A DNA stretch of 64,000 bases from Thiohalospira halophila DSM 15071 (GTDB lineage Bacteria; Pseudomonadota; Gammaproteobacteria; Thiohalospirales; Thiohalospiraceae): assembly GCF_900112605.1 (NCBI RefSeq), contig NZ_FOMJ01000001.1:644577-708576 (forward strand). The letters are read 5' to 3'. Of this stretch, positions 49,533 through 62,383 are shown one piece after another (position 1 is the first letter of the stretch; the number at the start of each line of letters is the position of its first letter). Both the position numbers and the translations under genes were made by a program. Below the pieces are notes generated by a model, which was given only the letters and a program-made list of their open reading frames with translations, did not search any database and was not told the origin of the DNA.

Positions 49533-51980
49533 TCAGGCGGCGTCACGCCAGGCGGTAAGGCGGGCCACCCCGGGGGGCAGCTCCTCGCCCCCGGACCCCG
49601 TCCGTCGCCCTCCGGAGTTCCCTTCGAACCAGCGCCGCTGGAAGGCGGCCGCAAAGTAGACCGACGCCACCAGGGCCACCAGGGCACGCCCGGGCGTGGC
49701 GTGGATCTGGACCGACAGCAGCAGCAGCGCCCCGAGACTGCCACTCACGCCGAGTATGGCGACCACCCAGACTGCCGCCCACAGGCGATGGCGGGCCATC
49801 AGGACGGCATCGCGGAGGAGCACGCCCACCAGCAGCAGGAAGAGGACCAGGCCCACGAGGCCGAAGTCCAGGGCAATGCTCCCGTAGGCGGACTGGAGAT
49901 GCACGTAGCCCTCTTCCGCCGTGAAGGGGCCCGCCTCGGCAGGACCCAGCCAGGGGGCCCGGGATACGGCCTCGACCGTGCGCTCCCAGATGGTCAGTCG
50001 CTCGGCCACCGCCGGGTAGAGTTCGGTAGCCGCGGCCTTCTCGCCCTCGATGTGGAGGCCGGCGGCGGCCACGGAGTTGGCCAGGCCGCCGCTGCCATCC
50101 CCTTCCGACGCCCCTACCACCGACCAGGTGGCAACGACCACTCCCACGGCCAGGGCGGTGCCCCCGGCCAGGCCCATCCAGTGGCGCCGGTTCAGGCCGT
50201 AGAGGACGGCAGCCACCGCCATGGTCAGGACGCCCGCCAGGGCCGCCAGCCACGCGGTGGTGTAGCCGGTGCCGGCCAGCACCACCAGGGCACTGACAGT
50301 CACGCCGCCGAAGACCACCAGCATCGCCGTCGGCCGCCAGCCGCAGCCCAGCCGCTGGAAGGCGGAGACCATCGCCCCCAGCAGCGCCACGGCAAGCAGC
50401 GCGGCCAGGGAGCCGATGACGGCGGGGGACCCCCACTCCAGGGGATTGGCGAGGTCACCCACCATGAGCGCCGCCCAGTCGGCCTGGAGGGCGAAGGCCG
50501 CCGACCAGCCGGCTACCAGGACCAGGAAGAGCGGCAGCCAGTGCCAGCGCGCCCCGGCCAGCCACCAGCCCACCGGCAGGGCGGCGAGGCCGCTGATCCA
50601 GAGGTACTCGCTCCACACCAGCTGCGAGCTCTCCCCGAAGAGGCCACCGCGCAGGGTGATGTAGACCGACAGGCCCAGCACCAGCCAGGCCACCGGAAGC
50701 CGCCGCAGGTCCGCGGCAAACGTGGGCAGACTGGCGAGGGTGGCTGCGGCCAGGGCGGCGAAACCCACCTCCAGCCCGGTCTCGTGGAAGGGCAGGGAGA
50801 AGAGCATGACGTAGAGACCGCCCAGCGCGAGCCAGCGCCGCCAGCCGGTGACCGGCGGGACGGCGCACGAGGTCTCGGCACCGTCGGCACAGCGCACCGG
50901 CCAGGTCATGGGGGCGGAGCCCGACCACTGGTGGAGCCGACGCAGGGCGCGGGCCGTCCGCCAGGCGCGGCGGATGAAGACCAGATGGCCGACGACCAGG
51001 CCCAGGAGGCCGGCGTAGAGGATTGGATCGGGCACCCCGACCACCGATCCCATGATCCCGATCCCGCCGAGCACCACGGTAAGCAGCAGCAGCAGCGCAC
51101 TGGTCTCGCCCACGGTATAACCGGCGCGCAGGAAGATGTGGTGGAGGTGCTCGCGGTCGGCGCGAAACGGGCTCTGGTCCTTGAGGACCCGGCGGATCAT
51201 GAGGCTCAGGGTATCCACCGCCGGGAGCGCCAGGACCCATGCCATGCCGGCCGGCGACACTGCCCGCCCCGGCGCCATGAGAACCTCCAGAGCCAGCCAG
51301 CCGATGGCCAGCCCCAGCGCCATGCTCCCGGCATCCCCGAGGAAGATGGAGGCCCGCGGCCGTCCCGGGTGGCGCATGTTGAACAGCAGAAAGCCGACCA
51401 CCGCGGCGGCCAGGGTGGCCGCCACCGCCGTGGTCACCGGGAGGCCGGAAAGATGCGCGGCCACCACCAGCCAGCCCAGCATGGCCAGGGAGATGCCGCC
51501 GGCCAGGCCGTCCGCCCCGTCCATCATGTTCAGGGCATTGATGAAACCGACCATGGCGAAGAGCGTCAGGGGAATGGCCCAGGCGGAGAGTTCCAGCCGC
51601 TCGCCGGGGATGAAGACGCCGAGATCACTGATGACCAGGCCACCCCACCCCACTACCAGCGCCGCCGCGACGAACTGCAGCATCAGCTTGGTGGTGCTGC
51701 GCATATCCTGGGCATCATCCACCAGCCCGGTAACCAGCAGCAGACCGAGGCCGGCGAACAGGGCGGCGTAATCCCGCAACGGCCCGTCCACCAGGAGCAC
51801 CCCGCCGGCGAAGGCAATGACCACCGCCAGCCCCCCGATGAGCGGCACCGGCTCCGCATGCTTCTTGCGTCCCCCGGGGCGGTCCACCAGACCCAGCTCC
51901 CGCGCGGGCTCATCCAGGGCGAGGATGAGCGCCACCGCGAGGGCCAGGCTGATCAGTGGTGGAATGATGTAGGCGTCCAC
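49533..51980 (-). CDS. WecA-type glycosyltransferase fused to an O-antigen-ligase-like membrane domain
   Basis: The 815-residue, wholly membrane-embedded protein has two parts. Residues ~1-330 are a WecA/MraY-family sugar-phosphate transferase with the DDAQD motif near residue 90, NMMDGADGL near 153, FLGDAGSM near 220 and HLHHIF near 278, which load a HexNAc-phosphate on undecaprenyl phosphate. A short soluble linker (~335-385) leads to a second polytopic half that ends in an extracytoplasmic loop ([15 protein letters not shown]) and [21 protein letters not shown], the layout of WaaL/Wzy-type enzymes. Start and final transfer steps of a glycan in one chain is unusual. The ATG at 51980 is preceded by AAGGA. 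ElyC-like and galE genes lie next to it. Confidence 0.82.
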   Translation of the reverse strand: MDAYIIPPLISLALAVALILALDEPARELGLVDRPGGRKKHAEPVPLIGGLAVVIAFAGGVLLVDGPLRDYAALFAGLGLLLVTGLVDDAQDMRSTTKLMLQFVAAALVVGWGGLVISDLGVFIPGERLELSAWAIPLTLFAMVGFINALNMMDGADGLAGGISLAMLGWLVVAAHLSGLPVTTAVAATLAAAVVGFLLFNMRHPGRPRASIFLGDAGSMALGLAIGWLALEVLMAPGRAVSPAGMAWVLALPAVDTLSLMIRRVLKDQSPFRADREHLHHIFLRAGYTVGETSALLLLLTVVLGGIGIMGSVVGVPDPILYAGLLGLVVGHLVFIRRAWRTARALRRLHQWSGSAPMTWPVRCADGAETSCAVPPVTGWRRWLALGGLYVMLFSLPFHETGLEVGFAALAAATLASLPTFAADLRRLPVAWLVLGLSVYITLRGGLFGESSQLVWSEYLWISGLAALPVGWWLAGARWHWLPLFLVLVAGWSAAFALQADWAALMVGDLANPLEWGSPAVIGSLAALLAVALLGAMVSAFQRLGCGWRPTAMLVVFGGVTVSALVVLAGTGYTTAWLAALAGVLTMAVAAVLYGLNRRHWMGLAGGTALAVGVVVATWSVVGASEGDGSGGLANSVAAAGLHIEGEKAAATELYPAVAERLTIWERTVEAVSRAPWLGPAEAGPFTAEEGYVHLQSAYGSIALDFGLVGLVLFLLLVGVLLRDAVLMARHRLWAAVWVVAILGVSGSLGALLLLSVQIHATPGRALVALVASVYFAAAFQRRWFEGNSGGRRTGSGGEELPPGVARLTAWRDAA

Positions 51981-52162
51981 GAGTCCTTCCTATGCGCTGA
52001 ACCGCCCCCGGGCGGCCCCCCTCCAGGAGACACGCCCGACTCCCTCCGAGGGTTCCATGGGTCCGGCCATTACTGACATTCGTTAATGGAATGATACGGG
52101 AGGTCGAAGATTCGCACGAGGACCGGAACTGACCGGCGGGAAAGGAGGACGGCGAATCGGGC

Positions 52163-52915
52163 TCAATCGAGATCCCCGCGCAGCCAGGACCAGGCCAGCC
52201 CGAGATATTCGTAGAAGGCGCGCTCGCTGGTATGCAGCCCACGGGCCTGGGGGCGCAGATAGCGTGCCCGCCAGCGATCCGCCTCCCGCGGGGCCCGATA
52301 GCGGGTGGGCGCGGCCACGGGGTCCAGTCCGGCTCCCTGGAAAAGGGCCATGGCCCGGGGCATGTGCGAGGCCGAGGTCACCAGCACCAGGCGCCGGCTG
52401 TCCAGTTCCGCCGCCGCCCGGACCGCCTCGTCCCGGGTATTCACCGTTCCCGGCAGAAGCACCAGGTCCTCCGCCGCGACTCCCAGCGCCCGGGCCACTG
52501 CCCCGCTGGTAACCGCGCTGGGTGCCGGCTCACCGCCTCCGGACAGGACCAGACGACTCCCCGGCAGGGCACGCTGCAGCCGTATCCCCTCCACCAGGCG
52601 GGCCGTAGCGGTGGCCGGGAGCTGCGCGGTCACCGGCAGCCCCGGCTCGGGATCGTGGCCCGCCCCCAGGACCATGACGTACTCGATACCGGCCAATCGC
52701 TCGGTCTCAGTTACCGGCGGATAGGCGCGCTCCAGCGGCGCCACCAGCCACCCGGAAACGGGCCGGGAGCCCAGCGCCAGCAGCAGAGCCACCGCACCCA
52801 CCATTACCAGCGCACCCGCCCGGCCCCGGCCGCGCCAGGCCAGGAACGCCCCGACCAGCCCCAGCAGGGCTACCAGGGAGACCGGTAGCAGAAAGGATGC
52901 AACGAACTGGGCCAT
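52163..52915 (-). CDS. elyC: ElyC/SanA-like YdcF (DUF218) family membrane protein
   Basis: The 250-residue protein has two N-terminal membrane segments (LLPVSLVALLGLVGAFLAW and GALVMVGAVALLLALG) and a periplasmic DUF218 domain with VMVLGAGHD, the R-L-V-E-G-I stretch, LVLSGGG, and VTSASHMPRAMALFQ. This architecture matches ElyC, an E. coli factor needed for peptidoglycan synthesis and lipid carrier use at low temperature. Its proximity to an undecaprenyl-phosphate-using fusion gene supports a lipid-carrier role. The ATG at 52915 has GGGAGGGG upstream, and a 20-bp palindrome precedes that. Confidence 0.86.
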   Translation of the reverse strand: MAQFVASFLLPVSLVALLGLVGAFLAWRGRGRAGALVMVGAVALLLALGSRPVSGWLVAPLERAYPPVTETERLAGIEYVMVLGAGHDPEPGLPVTAQLPATATARLVEGIRLQRALPGSRLVLSGGGEPAPSAVTSGAVARALGVAAEDLVLLPGTVNTRDEAVRAAAELDSRRLVLVTSASHMPRAMALFQGAGLDPVAAPTRYRAPREADRWRARYLRPQARGLHTSERAFYEYLGLAWSWLRGDLD

Positions 52916-52928
52916 GGCCCCTCCCGTT

Positions 52929-52948
52929 CAATGGGCGAGCGCCCATTG
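52929..52948. promoter_or_regulatory. 20-bp palindrome before the ElyC-like gene, possible operator
   Basis: CAATGGGCG and CGCCCATTG are perfect 9-bp inverted arms around an AG centre. The site lies 13 bp upstream of the start codon of the minus-strand gene, just before its ribosome site, and in the divergent region shared with galE. It could be an operator or a leader hairpin. No known regulator matches it in my view. Confidence 0.5.
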
Positions 52949-53116
52949 TCCCACGTCCCCGCCCGCCCCTTGCACCATATCTGGCCATATCACGCCGTTT
53001 TCGGCAGCCGGCAGGCCACCACCGGACGGTGAATGAGCGAACGCACCCTCGCCCCCTCCCCGCCCCATCCGCGCTCTCCGATACTCGGCCCATTCCCCAA
53101 CCACCCGGAGGCAATC

Positions 53117-54184
53117 GTGACCATCCTCGTTACCGGCGGTACCGGCTACATCGGCTCCCACACCTGCGTGGAACTGATGGAGGCAGGGCACGACGTGGTG
53201 GTAGTGGACAACTTCAGCAACTCCCACCGGGAGGTGGCCGGTCGCGTGGAGCAGATCACGGGCCACCCCCTGCCGGTGTTCGAGCTGGACCTACGTAACC
53301 GTGACGCCCTCACCGCCCTCTTCTCCGCCCACCGCATCGACGCCGTCATCCACTTCGCCGGCCTCAAGGCGGTGGGGGAATCGGTCGCGATGCCGCTGAC
53401 CTATTTCGATGCCAACATCGGCTCCACCCTGGTCCTCGCCGAGGTCATGGCGGAGTTCGGCGTCAAGAATCTGGTCTTCTCCTCCTCGGCCACCGTCTAC
53501 GGCGACCCCGACGAGCTCCCCATTCCGGAGACCGCGCCGCTGAAGCGGCCCACCAACCCCTACGGCCGCTCCAAGCTCTTCATCGAGGAGAGCCTGCGCG
53601 ATCTGCGCGTGGCCGACCCCGACTGGCGGGTGGGGCTGCTGCGCTACTTCAATCCGGTCGGCGCCCATCCCAGCGGCCTCATCGGCGAGGACCCCCTGGG
53701 GATGCCCAACAACCTCATGCCCATCGTCGCGGCCACCGCCGTGGGCCGGCGGGAGTCGGTAAGCGTCTTCGGAGATGACTACCCTACCGCCGACGGCACC
53801 GGGGTCCGCGACTACATCCACGTGGTCGACCTCGCCCGCGCCCACGTCGCCGCCCTGGACTACCTCCGCAACCAACCCCGCGGCGAGGAGCTGACGGTGA
53901 ACCTGGGTACCGGCCGCGGCTACTCGGTGCTGGAGGTCATTCGCGCCTTCGAGACGGCCAGCGGCCGGCCCGTCCCCTGCACCATGGCCGAGCGCCGTCC
54001 GGGGGATGTTGCCGCCTGCTACGCCGATCCCGGCCTGGCCCACCGGCTCCTGGGCTGGCGTGCGGAATTCGGACTGGACCGGATGTGCGAGGACGTATGG
54101 CGCTGGCAGTCGCAGCATCCCGACGGCCTGCAGCGCGTCCAGGAAGCGACCTCGGAGCAGCCGCTATCGGCGGTCTCGGCCTAG
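53117..54184 (+). CDS. galE: GalE, UDP-glucose 4-epimerase
   Basis: Interconverts UDP-glucose and UDP-galactose for surface glycans. The 355-residue protein is a short-chain dehydrogenase-type enzyme with the NAD loop TGGTGYIGSH at its N terminus, the active-site Ser in FSSSATVYG and the Y-x3-K in YGRSKLFIEE, followed by GVRDYIHVVDLARAHVAA. The GTG at 53117 has CGGAGG five bases upstream and removes a Pro-rich false extension. It is divergent from elyC and near the WecA-ligase fusion, so a shared role in a surface polysaccharide is plausible. Confidence 0.95.
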   Translation: MTILVTGGTGYIGSHTCVELMEAGHDVVVVDNFSNSHREVAGRVEQITGHPLPVFELDLRNRDALTALFSAHRIDAVIHFAGLKAVGESVAMPLTYFDANIGSTLVLAEVMAEFGVKNLVFSSSATVYGDPDELPIPETAPLKRPTNPYGRSKLFIEESLRDLRVADPDWRVGLLRYFNPVGAHPSGLIGEDPLGMPNNLMPIVAATAVGRRESVSVFGDDYPTADGTGVRDYIHVVDLARAHVAALDYLRNQPRGEELTVNLGTGRGYSVLEVIRAFETASGRPVPCTMAERRPGDVAACYADPGLAHRLLGWRAEFGLDRMCEDVWRWQSQHPDGLQRVQEATSEQPLSAVSA

Positions 54185-54213
54185 TCGCGGGGAAGGGAAA
54201 AGGGAGAGGAAGG

Positions 54214-54242
54214 TAAAAGACCCGCCGCCGGGCGGCGGCGGG
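54214..54242 (-). terminator. Rho-independent terminator of the methyltransferase gene
   Basis: On the minus strand CCCGCCGCC pairs with GGCGGCGGG around a short GC loop and is followed by TCTTTTACC. It is 11 bp past the methyltransferase stop and 30 bp past the galE stop; the plus strand lacks a T-run. Confidence 0.8.
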
Positions 54243-54252
54243 CACCAGGATC

Positions 54253-55014
54253 CTAGCCGCGGCGGCGCAGGACCCAGATCTCCAGCAGGGACCAGTCCTC
54301 ACCGGGGTAGTTCTCCTGCTCCAGCTCGGACATGCGGCGATGGCGCGAGGCCATGCTGCCGACGAAGTCCAGCTTCTCCAGCAGCGCCCGCTTGGTCTCG
54401 TCGGTCTTTTCCAGAGCGAAGGGGTTCAGGAAGTTCACCAGCATGTAGCCCTCGCCCTTGCCCCGGGCGAAGGCGTCCACCAGCCAGTTCACCGTCTCCG
54501 CGTCGAGGTAGACCAGGGAGGCGGTGGAGATGACCACGTCGGCGTTCTCCATGGCCGAGTCCACCGCCTGGCGATCCTCCGCCGAGGGGGCGTTGAGGTC
54601 GGAGACGATGGCCTCGTCAAACAGACCGCAGGACTGGCCGTAGGCCATGGCGTTGCCGGAGATGTCGATGCCGGTGGTATGCGCCGGGAAGCGGCGGTCG
54701 GCATCGACCCGCTGGCAGGCCTGCTCGTCGCGCCAGTTGGCGCGGATGGCCTGGTAGTCCATGCCGTTGAGCGTGGCCATGGTGGTATTGCCGAAGCAGG
54801 CGCAGAGATCGACGAAGTTGACGGGGCTGCCGTCCGCCGTCTTCTCCTTCACCCAGGGGAGGATGAGGCGGTCGAAGGTCTGGCGGTTGAAGTCGTCGGA
54901 GACGTACTGCAGCTCGTCCAGGATCCGCTCCTTGAACGGCACCGGCGTCTCGGCGACGTAGATGTCATCGAAGTGCTGCTTCTTTTCGTCGGTCTTGACC
55001 TGCGACTGGGTCAT
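54253..55014 (-). CDS. class I SAM-dependent methyltransferase of unknown substrate
   Basis: The 253-residue protein has a Rossmann methyltransferase fold: motif I VDLCACFGNTT near residue 67, an acidic TTGIDISGNAMAYG stretch as motif II, then NADVVISTASLVYLD and a GYMLVNFLNPF strand. Motif I is unusual, with Cys-Ala-Cys in place of the Gly-x-Gly usually seen. I do not recognise the subfamily; two-cysteine motif and the Asp/Glu-rich N terminus with Gln and Lys set it apart from neighbours. It is a single-gene unit, with its own terminator, between galE and truD. The ATG at 55014 has AGAGAGCG upstream; a TTG at 55038 is a possible alternative. Confidence 0.75.
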   Translation of the reverse strand: MTQSQVKTDEKKQHFDDIYVAETPVPFKERILDELQYVSDDFNRQTFDRLILPWVKEKTADGSPVNFVDLCACFGNTTMATLNGMDYQAIRANWRDEQACQRVDADRRFPAHTTGIDISGNAMAYGQSCGLFDEAIVSDLNAPSAEDRQAVDSAMENADVVISTASLVYLDAETVNWLVDAFARGKGEGYMLVNFLNPFALEKTDETKRALLEKLDFVGSMASRHRRMSELEQENYPGEDWSLLEIWVLRRRG

Positions 55015-55090
55015 GGATTCGCTCTCTTGGCTGAACAAGTTTCCGATCTTCGGCCGCCCGGGGTGTCCGGGTCAAGCCGGAGCCGCGCAT

Positions 55091-56113
55091 TCAGAGCGCG
55101 GCGTCGGTCTCCGCCAGCTCCCGGACCACGGTGGTGGCGAAGGCGCCCCGGGGTAGCGAAAAGGCCATCCGCCAGGTGCCCGCCTCCTCCTCGGCGGCCT
55201 CCAGGTCGGGGACCATCAACCGCAGCGCCCGGCGCTCCGCCTTCAGCCCCGCCTGCTCCAGGCCTGCCGTGAGATCCTCGGCATCGGCCACCAGGGCGCG
55301 CTCGGCCTCGGTGATGGGTGCCCCGCCCCGGCCCCAGAGCGGGCCGGAGGGGTGGAGATCGCCCCGGGCCAGGCGGTCGCGGACATCGGCATCGCCGGCC
55401 TCGGGGACGAAGAAACTGCCGCTGCCGGCGAGCAGCACCGGCTCCTCCGTACGCGTGGCCTCCCACTCCCCCGCCGCCACCCGGGCGGCGAGGATCCGGT
55501 TGAAGAGCCAGGAGCGGGCGGCGGAGAGGAGGATGTCCCGCGGCCCGCGGCGCTCGCCGCCGGCCAGCCAGGCGCGGGCGGCGGCGACGTTGTCGCCGTC
55601 CCGGCCGAAGCGCTGGGGGCCGAAGTAGTTGGGCACCCCGCGCCGCGCCACCTCGGCGGCCCGGGCCGCCAGGGCGTCGGTATCGCCGGCGACCTCGCGC
55701 AGGCGCAGTTCGAAGCGGTTGGCGGCGTGGGTGCCCCGGCGGAGCTTGCGGCCGTGGCGGGTGGCGACGAGCAGGCGCACCCCCTCCGGGAGGGCGGCGG
55801 CCCAGTCGGGCTCGGGACGGCCGGCGAGGTCCAGGGAGTACCACTGGGTGGTGATGGCGTGGCGGTCCTTGCGACCGGACCAGCTCACCGCCCGGGGCGG
55901 CAGGCCGGCGGCGCGGGCGAGCTGCTTGCCCAGCCATTCGGTGTTGGTCCCGGTCTTCTCGATCCGCAGCCAGGCGTGCTGGCCGCTGCCGTCGGGCTCG
56001 AAGCCCAGCACCTCGTCCACCCGGAAATCCGCCGGCTCCGCGCGCAGGGTGGCGGTCACCGGCGGCTCGCCCAGGGCGCGGGGGCCGAGGAGCGCCTCGC
56101 CCTCCCCGCTCAC
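55091..56113 (-). CDS. truD: TruD, tRNA pseudouridine(13) synthase
   Basis: Makes pseudouridine 13 in tRNA-Glu and some others. The 340-residue protein carries the catalytic Asp in GRKDRHA near residue 82, the N-terminal [14 protein letters not shown] motif and the [13 protein letters not shown] block. The ATG overlaps the ispF stop (ATGA). In E. coli surE follows truD; here the order breaks off and an orphan methyltransferase takes that place. Confidence 0.96.
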   Translation of the reverse strand: MSGEGEALLGPRALGEPPVTATLRAEPADFRVDEVLGFEPDGSGQHAWLRIEKTGTNTEWLGKQLARAAGLPPRAVSWSGRKDRHAITTQWYSLDLAGRPEPDWAAALPEGVRLLVATRHGRKLRRGTHAANRFELRLREVAGDTDALAARAAEVARRGVPNYFGPQRFGRDGDNVAAARAWLAGGERRGPRDILLSAARSWLFNRILAARVAAGEWEATRTEEPVLLAGSGSFFVPEAGDADVRDRLARGDLHPSGPLWGRGGAPITEAERALVADAEDLTAGLEQAGLKAERRALRLMVPDLEAAEEEAGTWRMAFSLPRGAFATTVVRELAETDAAL

Positions 56114-56583
56114 GCCGGCCCCAGCAGGGCGACAGCGTGGGCGGCGACGCCCTCCTCCCGGCCGGTATAGCCCAGCCGTTCAGTGGTGGTCGCCTTGACG
56201 TTGGCCGCCCCGGCGGCCAGCCCCAGGTCGGCGGCGATGTTGGCCGCCATGGCCTCGACGTGAGGGCCGATCCGGGGGCGCTGGGCGATGAGGGTAGTGT
56301 CGACGTTCACCGGCAGCCAGCCGGCCGCCGCCACGGCATCCCGGCAGTGGCGCAGGAGCTGCCGGCTGTCGGCGCCGGCCCAGGCCGGATCGTCATCGGG
56401 GAAGTGGCGGCCGATGTCGCCGAGCCCGGCGGCACCCAGGAGGGCATCGCAGAGGGCGTGGAGGAGTACATCACCGTCGGAGTGGGCCACCAGGCCCCGT
56501 TCATGGGGGATGGTAACCCCGCCCAGGACCACGTGGTCGCCCTCGCCGAAGCGGTGGACGTCGAAGCCGTGGCCGATGCGCAT
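56110..56583 (-). CDS. ispF: IspF, 2-C-methyl-D-erythritol 2,4-cyclodiphosphate synthase
   Basis: Fifth enzyme of the MEP isoprenoid pathway, a zinc-dependent trimer. The 157-residue protein begins [12 protein letters not shown], with zinc ligands Asp8 and His10, and [20 protein letters not shown] supplying His near residue 42. The [14 protein letters not shown] substrate loop ends the protein. The ATG at 56583 shares one base with the ispD stop. It is translationally coupled to both neighbours. Confidence 0.97.
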   Translation of the reverse strand: MRIGHGFDVHRFGEGDHVVLGGVTIPHERGLVAHSDGDVLLHALCDALLGAAGLGDIGRHFPDDDPAWAGADSRQLLRHCRDAVAAAGWLPVNVDTTLIAQRPRIGPHVEAMAANIAADLGLAAGAANVKATTTERLGYTGREEGVAAHAVALLGPA

Positions 56584-57296
56584 CACGCCGTCTCCTGCTG
56601 GTGGCCGAGGTAGAGGGCGGCCAGGGCCAGGTCCTCGGGCCGGGTGATCTTCACGTTGTCCGCGGAGCCCTCGACCATCCGCGGTCGATGACCGGCCCAC
56701 TCCACCGCCGAGGCCTCGTCGGTAACTGGCACCCCGGCCGCCAGGGCCTCGCCCAGTGCCGTCCGCAGCGGGCCCAGCCGGAACATCTGCGGGGTCAGTG
56801 CCCGCCAGAGGCCGCTGCGGTCCACGGTGGCATCCACCACGCCGTCGGTATCCGCATGCTTCACGGTATCCACCACCGGGATCCCCAGCAGGCCGCCCAC
56901 CGGCTCGTCCGCCAGCGTGGTCAGCAGATGGTCGAGGTCATCGGTCCGCAGACAGGGTCGGGCGGCATCGTGGACCAGGACCCAGTCGTCGGCGGCGGCA
57001 TGGCCGGCCAGGTGGTCCAGGGCGGCGAGGACCGAGTCGGCCCGCTCCGCCCCGCCGGTGACACGGTGGACCGGGCCGGGGAGATCGGCGGCCAGGGCGT
57101 CGAAGCGCTCATCGGCGGCATCCACGGCGATGACGATCCCGCGCAGACCGGGCTGGGCGGCCAGGCGGGCCACCGTGTGGTGGAGCACGGCCCGGCCGTG
57201 GATCTCCAGGTACTGCTTGGGGGTGGCGGAGCCCATGCGTCGGCCGGCGCCGGCGGCGGGGACCACGGCCCAGAAGGGAACGGGGTTGGTGCTCAC
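56583..57296 (-). CDS. ispD: IspD, 2-C-methyl-D-erythritol 4-phosphate cytidylyltransferase
   Basis: Third enzyme of the MEP pathway; activates MEP with CTP. The 237-residue protein begins [21 protein letters not shown], the nucleotide-binding loop with catalytic Arg and Lys, followed by [11 protein letters not shown] and VLVHDAARP. The ATG at 57296 overlaps the ftsB stop (ATGA). The ftsB-ispD-ispF-truD run is typical for gammaproteobacteria. Confidence 0.97.
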   Translation of the reverse strand: MSTNPVPFWAVVPAAGAGRRMGSATPKQYLEIHGRAVLHHTVARLAAQPGLRGIVIAVDAADERFDALAADLPGPVHRVTGGAERADSVLAALDHLAGHAAADDWVLVHDAARPCLRTDDLDHLLTTLADEPVGGLLGIPVVDTVKHADTDGVVDATVDRSGLWRALTPQMFRLGPLRTALGEALAAGVPVTDEASAVEWAGHRPRMVEGSADNVKITRPEDLALAALYLGHQQETA

Positions 57297-57568
57297 TTGT
57301 CGTCCACCAGCAGGAAGAAGGTCTCGCCCTCCCGGATCATGCCCAGCTCACTGCGGGCGCGCTCCTCGATGGCGTCCAGACCGCGCTTGAGGTCCTCCAC
57401 CTCAGCCCGCAGGGCGCGGTTACGCTCGGCCAGCTCGGCATTGGCGGCGCCCTGCTCGGCCACCGCCGCCTCCAGGCGCCAGACCTCGGGCAGACCGCCC
57501 TCGTCGGACCACAGCCGGAACTGCAGGCCGACCAGCAGCAGCGCCAGCAGGCCGGCGACCCAGCGCAT
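57293..57568 (-). CDS. ftsB: FtsB, cell division protein
   Basis: A bitopic inner-membrane protein of the FtsQLB complex that triggers septal peptidoglycan synthesis. The 91-residue product has a membrane segment (VAGLLALLLVGLQFRLW), then a coiled coil (LEAAVAEQGAANAELAERNR) and a short tail with RSELGMIREGETFFL, the conserved ending. It lies 5 bp after eno and overlaps ispD, as in E. coli. Confidence 0.95.
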   Translation of the reverse strand: MRWVAGLLALLLVGLQFRLWSDEGGLPEVWRLEAAVAEQGAANAELAERNRALRAEVEDLKRGLDAIEERARSELGMIREGETFFLLVDDK

Positions 57569-57573
57569 GGTCC

Positions 57574-61876
<4,303 letters not shown>

Positions 61877-61880
<4 letters not shown>

Positions 61881-62278
61881 TCGTGCTGGATACCCACGCC
61901 CTGCTGTGGTGGGTCAACGGCACTCCGCGGCTCTCGCAACCGGCACTCGAGGCCATCGAGCAGGAGTTGCAGGCGGATGACGGCGAGATCCTGATCCCGG
62001 CCATCTCGGCCTGGGAGATCGCGCTGCTGGTGGAGAAGGGGCGGCTCGCCCTCTCCATGAATACCGATGACTGGCTGGAGACGGTGGACGAGATCGAGGG
62101 GATCCGCTTCGCGCCCCTGGATGCCGCGACGGCCGTGGAAGCGACCCGACTCCCGGGGGAATTCCACAAGGACCCGGCTGACCGGATGATCGTGGCACTG
62201 GCCCGGCGCTTCAATGCGGTCCTGGTTACGGCGGATGAGAAGATCACCGCCTATCGATACGTCCGTACCGTCTGGTAG
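61877..62278 (+). CDS. PIN-domain toxin, VapC-like
   Basis: PIN toxins are magnesium-dependent ribonucleases, often cutting tRNA or rRNA. The 133-residue protein begins MIVLDTHALLWWV with metal ligand Asp5, has Glu47 in SAWEIALL, and the two late acidic ligands in HKDPADRMIVA and TADEKI. The TTG start overlaps the antitoxin stop by 4 bp, so production of toxin depends on antitoxin translation. The 'Phd antitoxin plus PIN toxin' combination is a known type II arrangement. Confidence 0.9.
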
Positions 62279-62383
62279 GCGGGCCGAGGCCCGCAATCCC
62301 CCATGAAGCGGGCACGGGGCGATCCGGGTTCCCCGGCCACCCCCTCACTCATTATCTTATCCCGGGCATTATCCGGGGTCGGC

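Noticed and set aside
49452-52076. 874-codon plus-strand frame opposite the WecA-ligase fusion
   Set aside because: Polar, Gln/His/Gly-rich composition is the mirror of a hydrophobic membrane gene; no motif supports coding.
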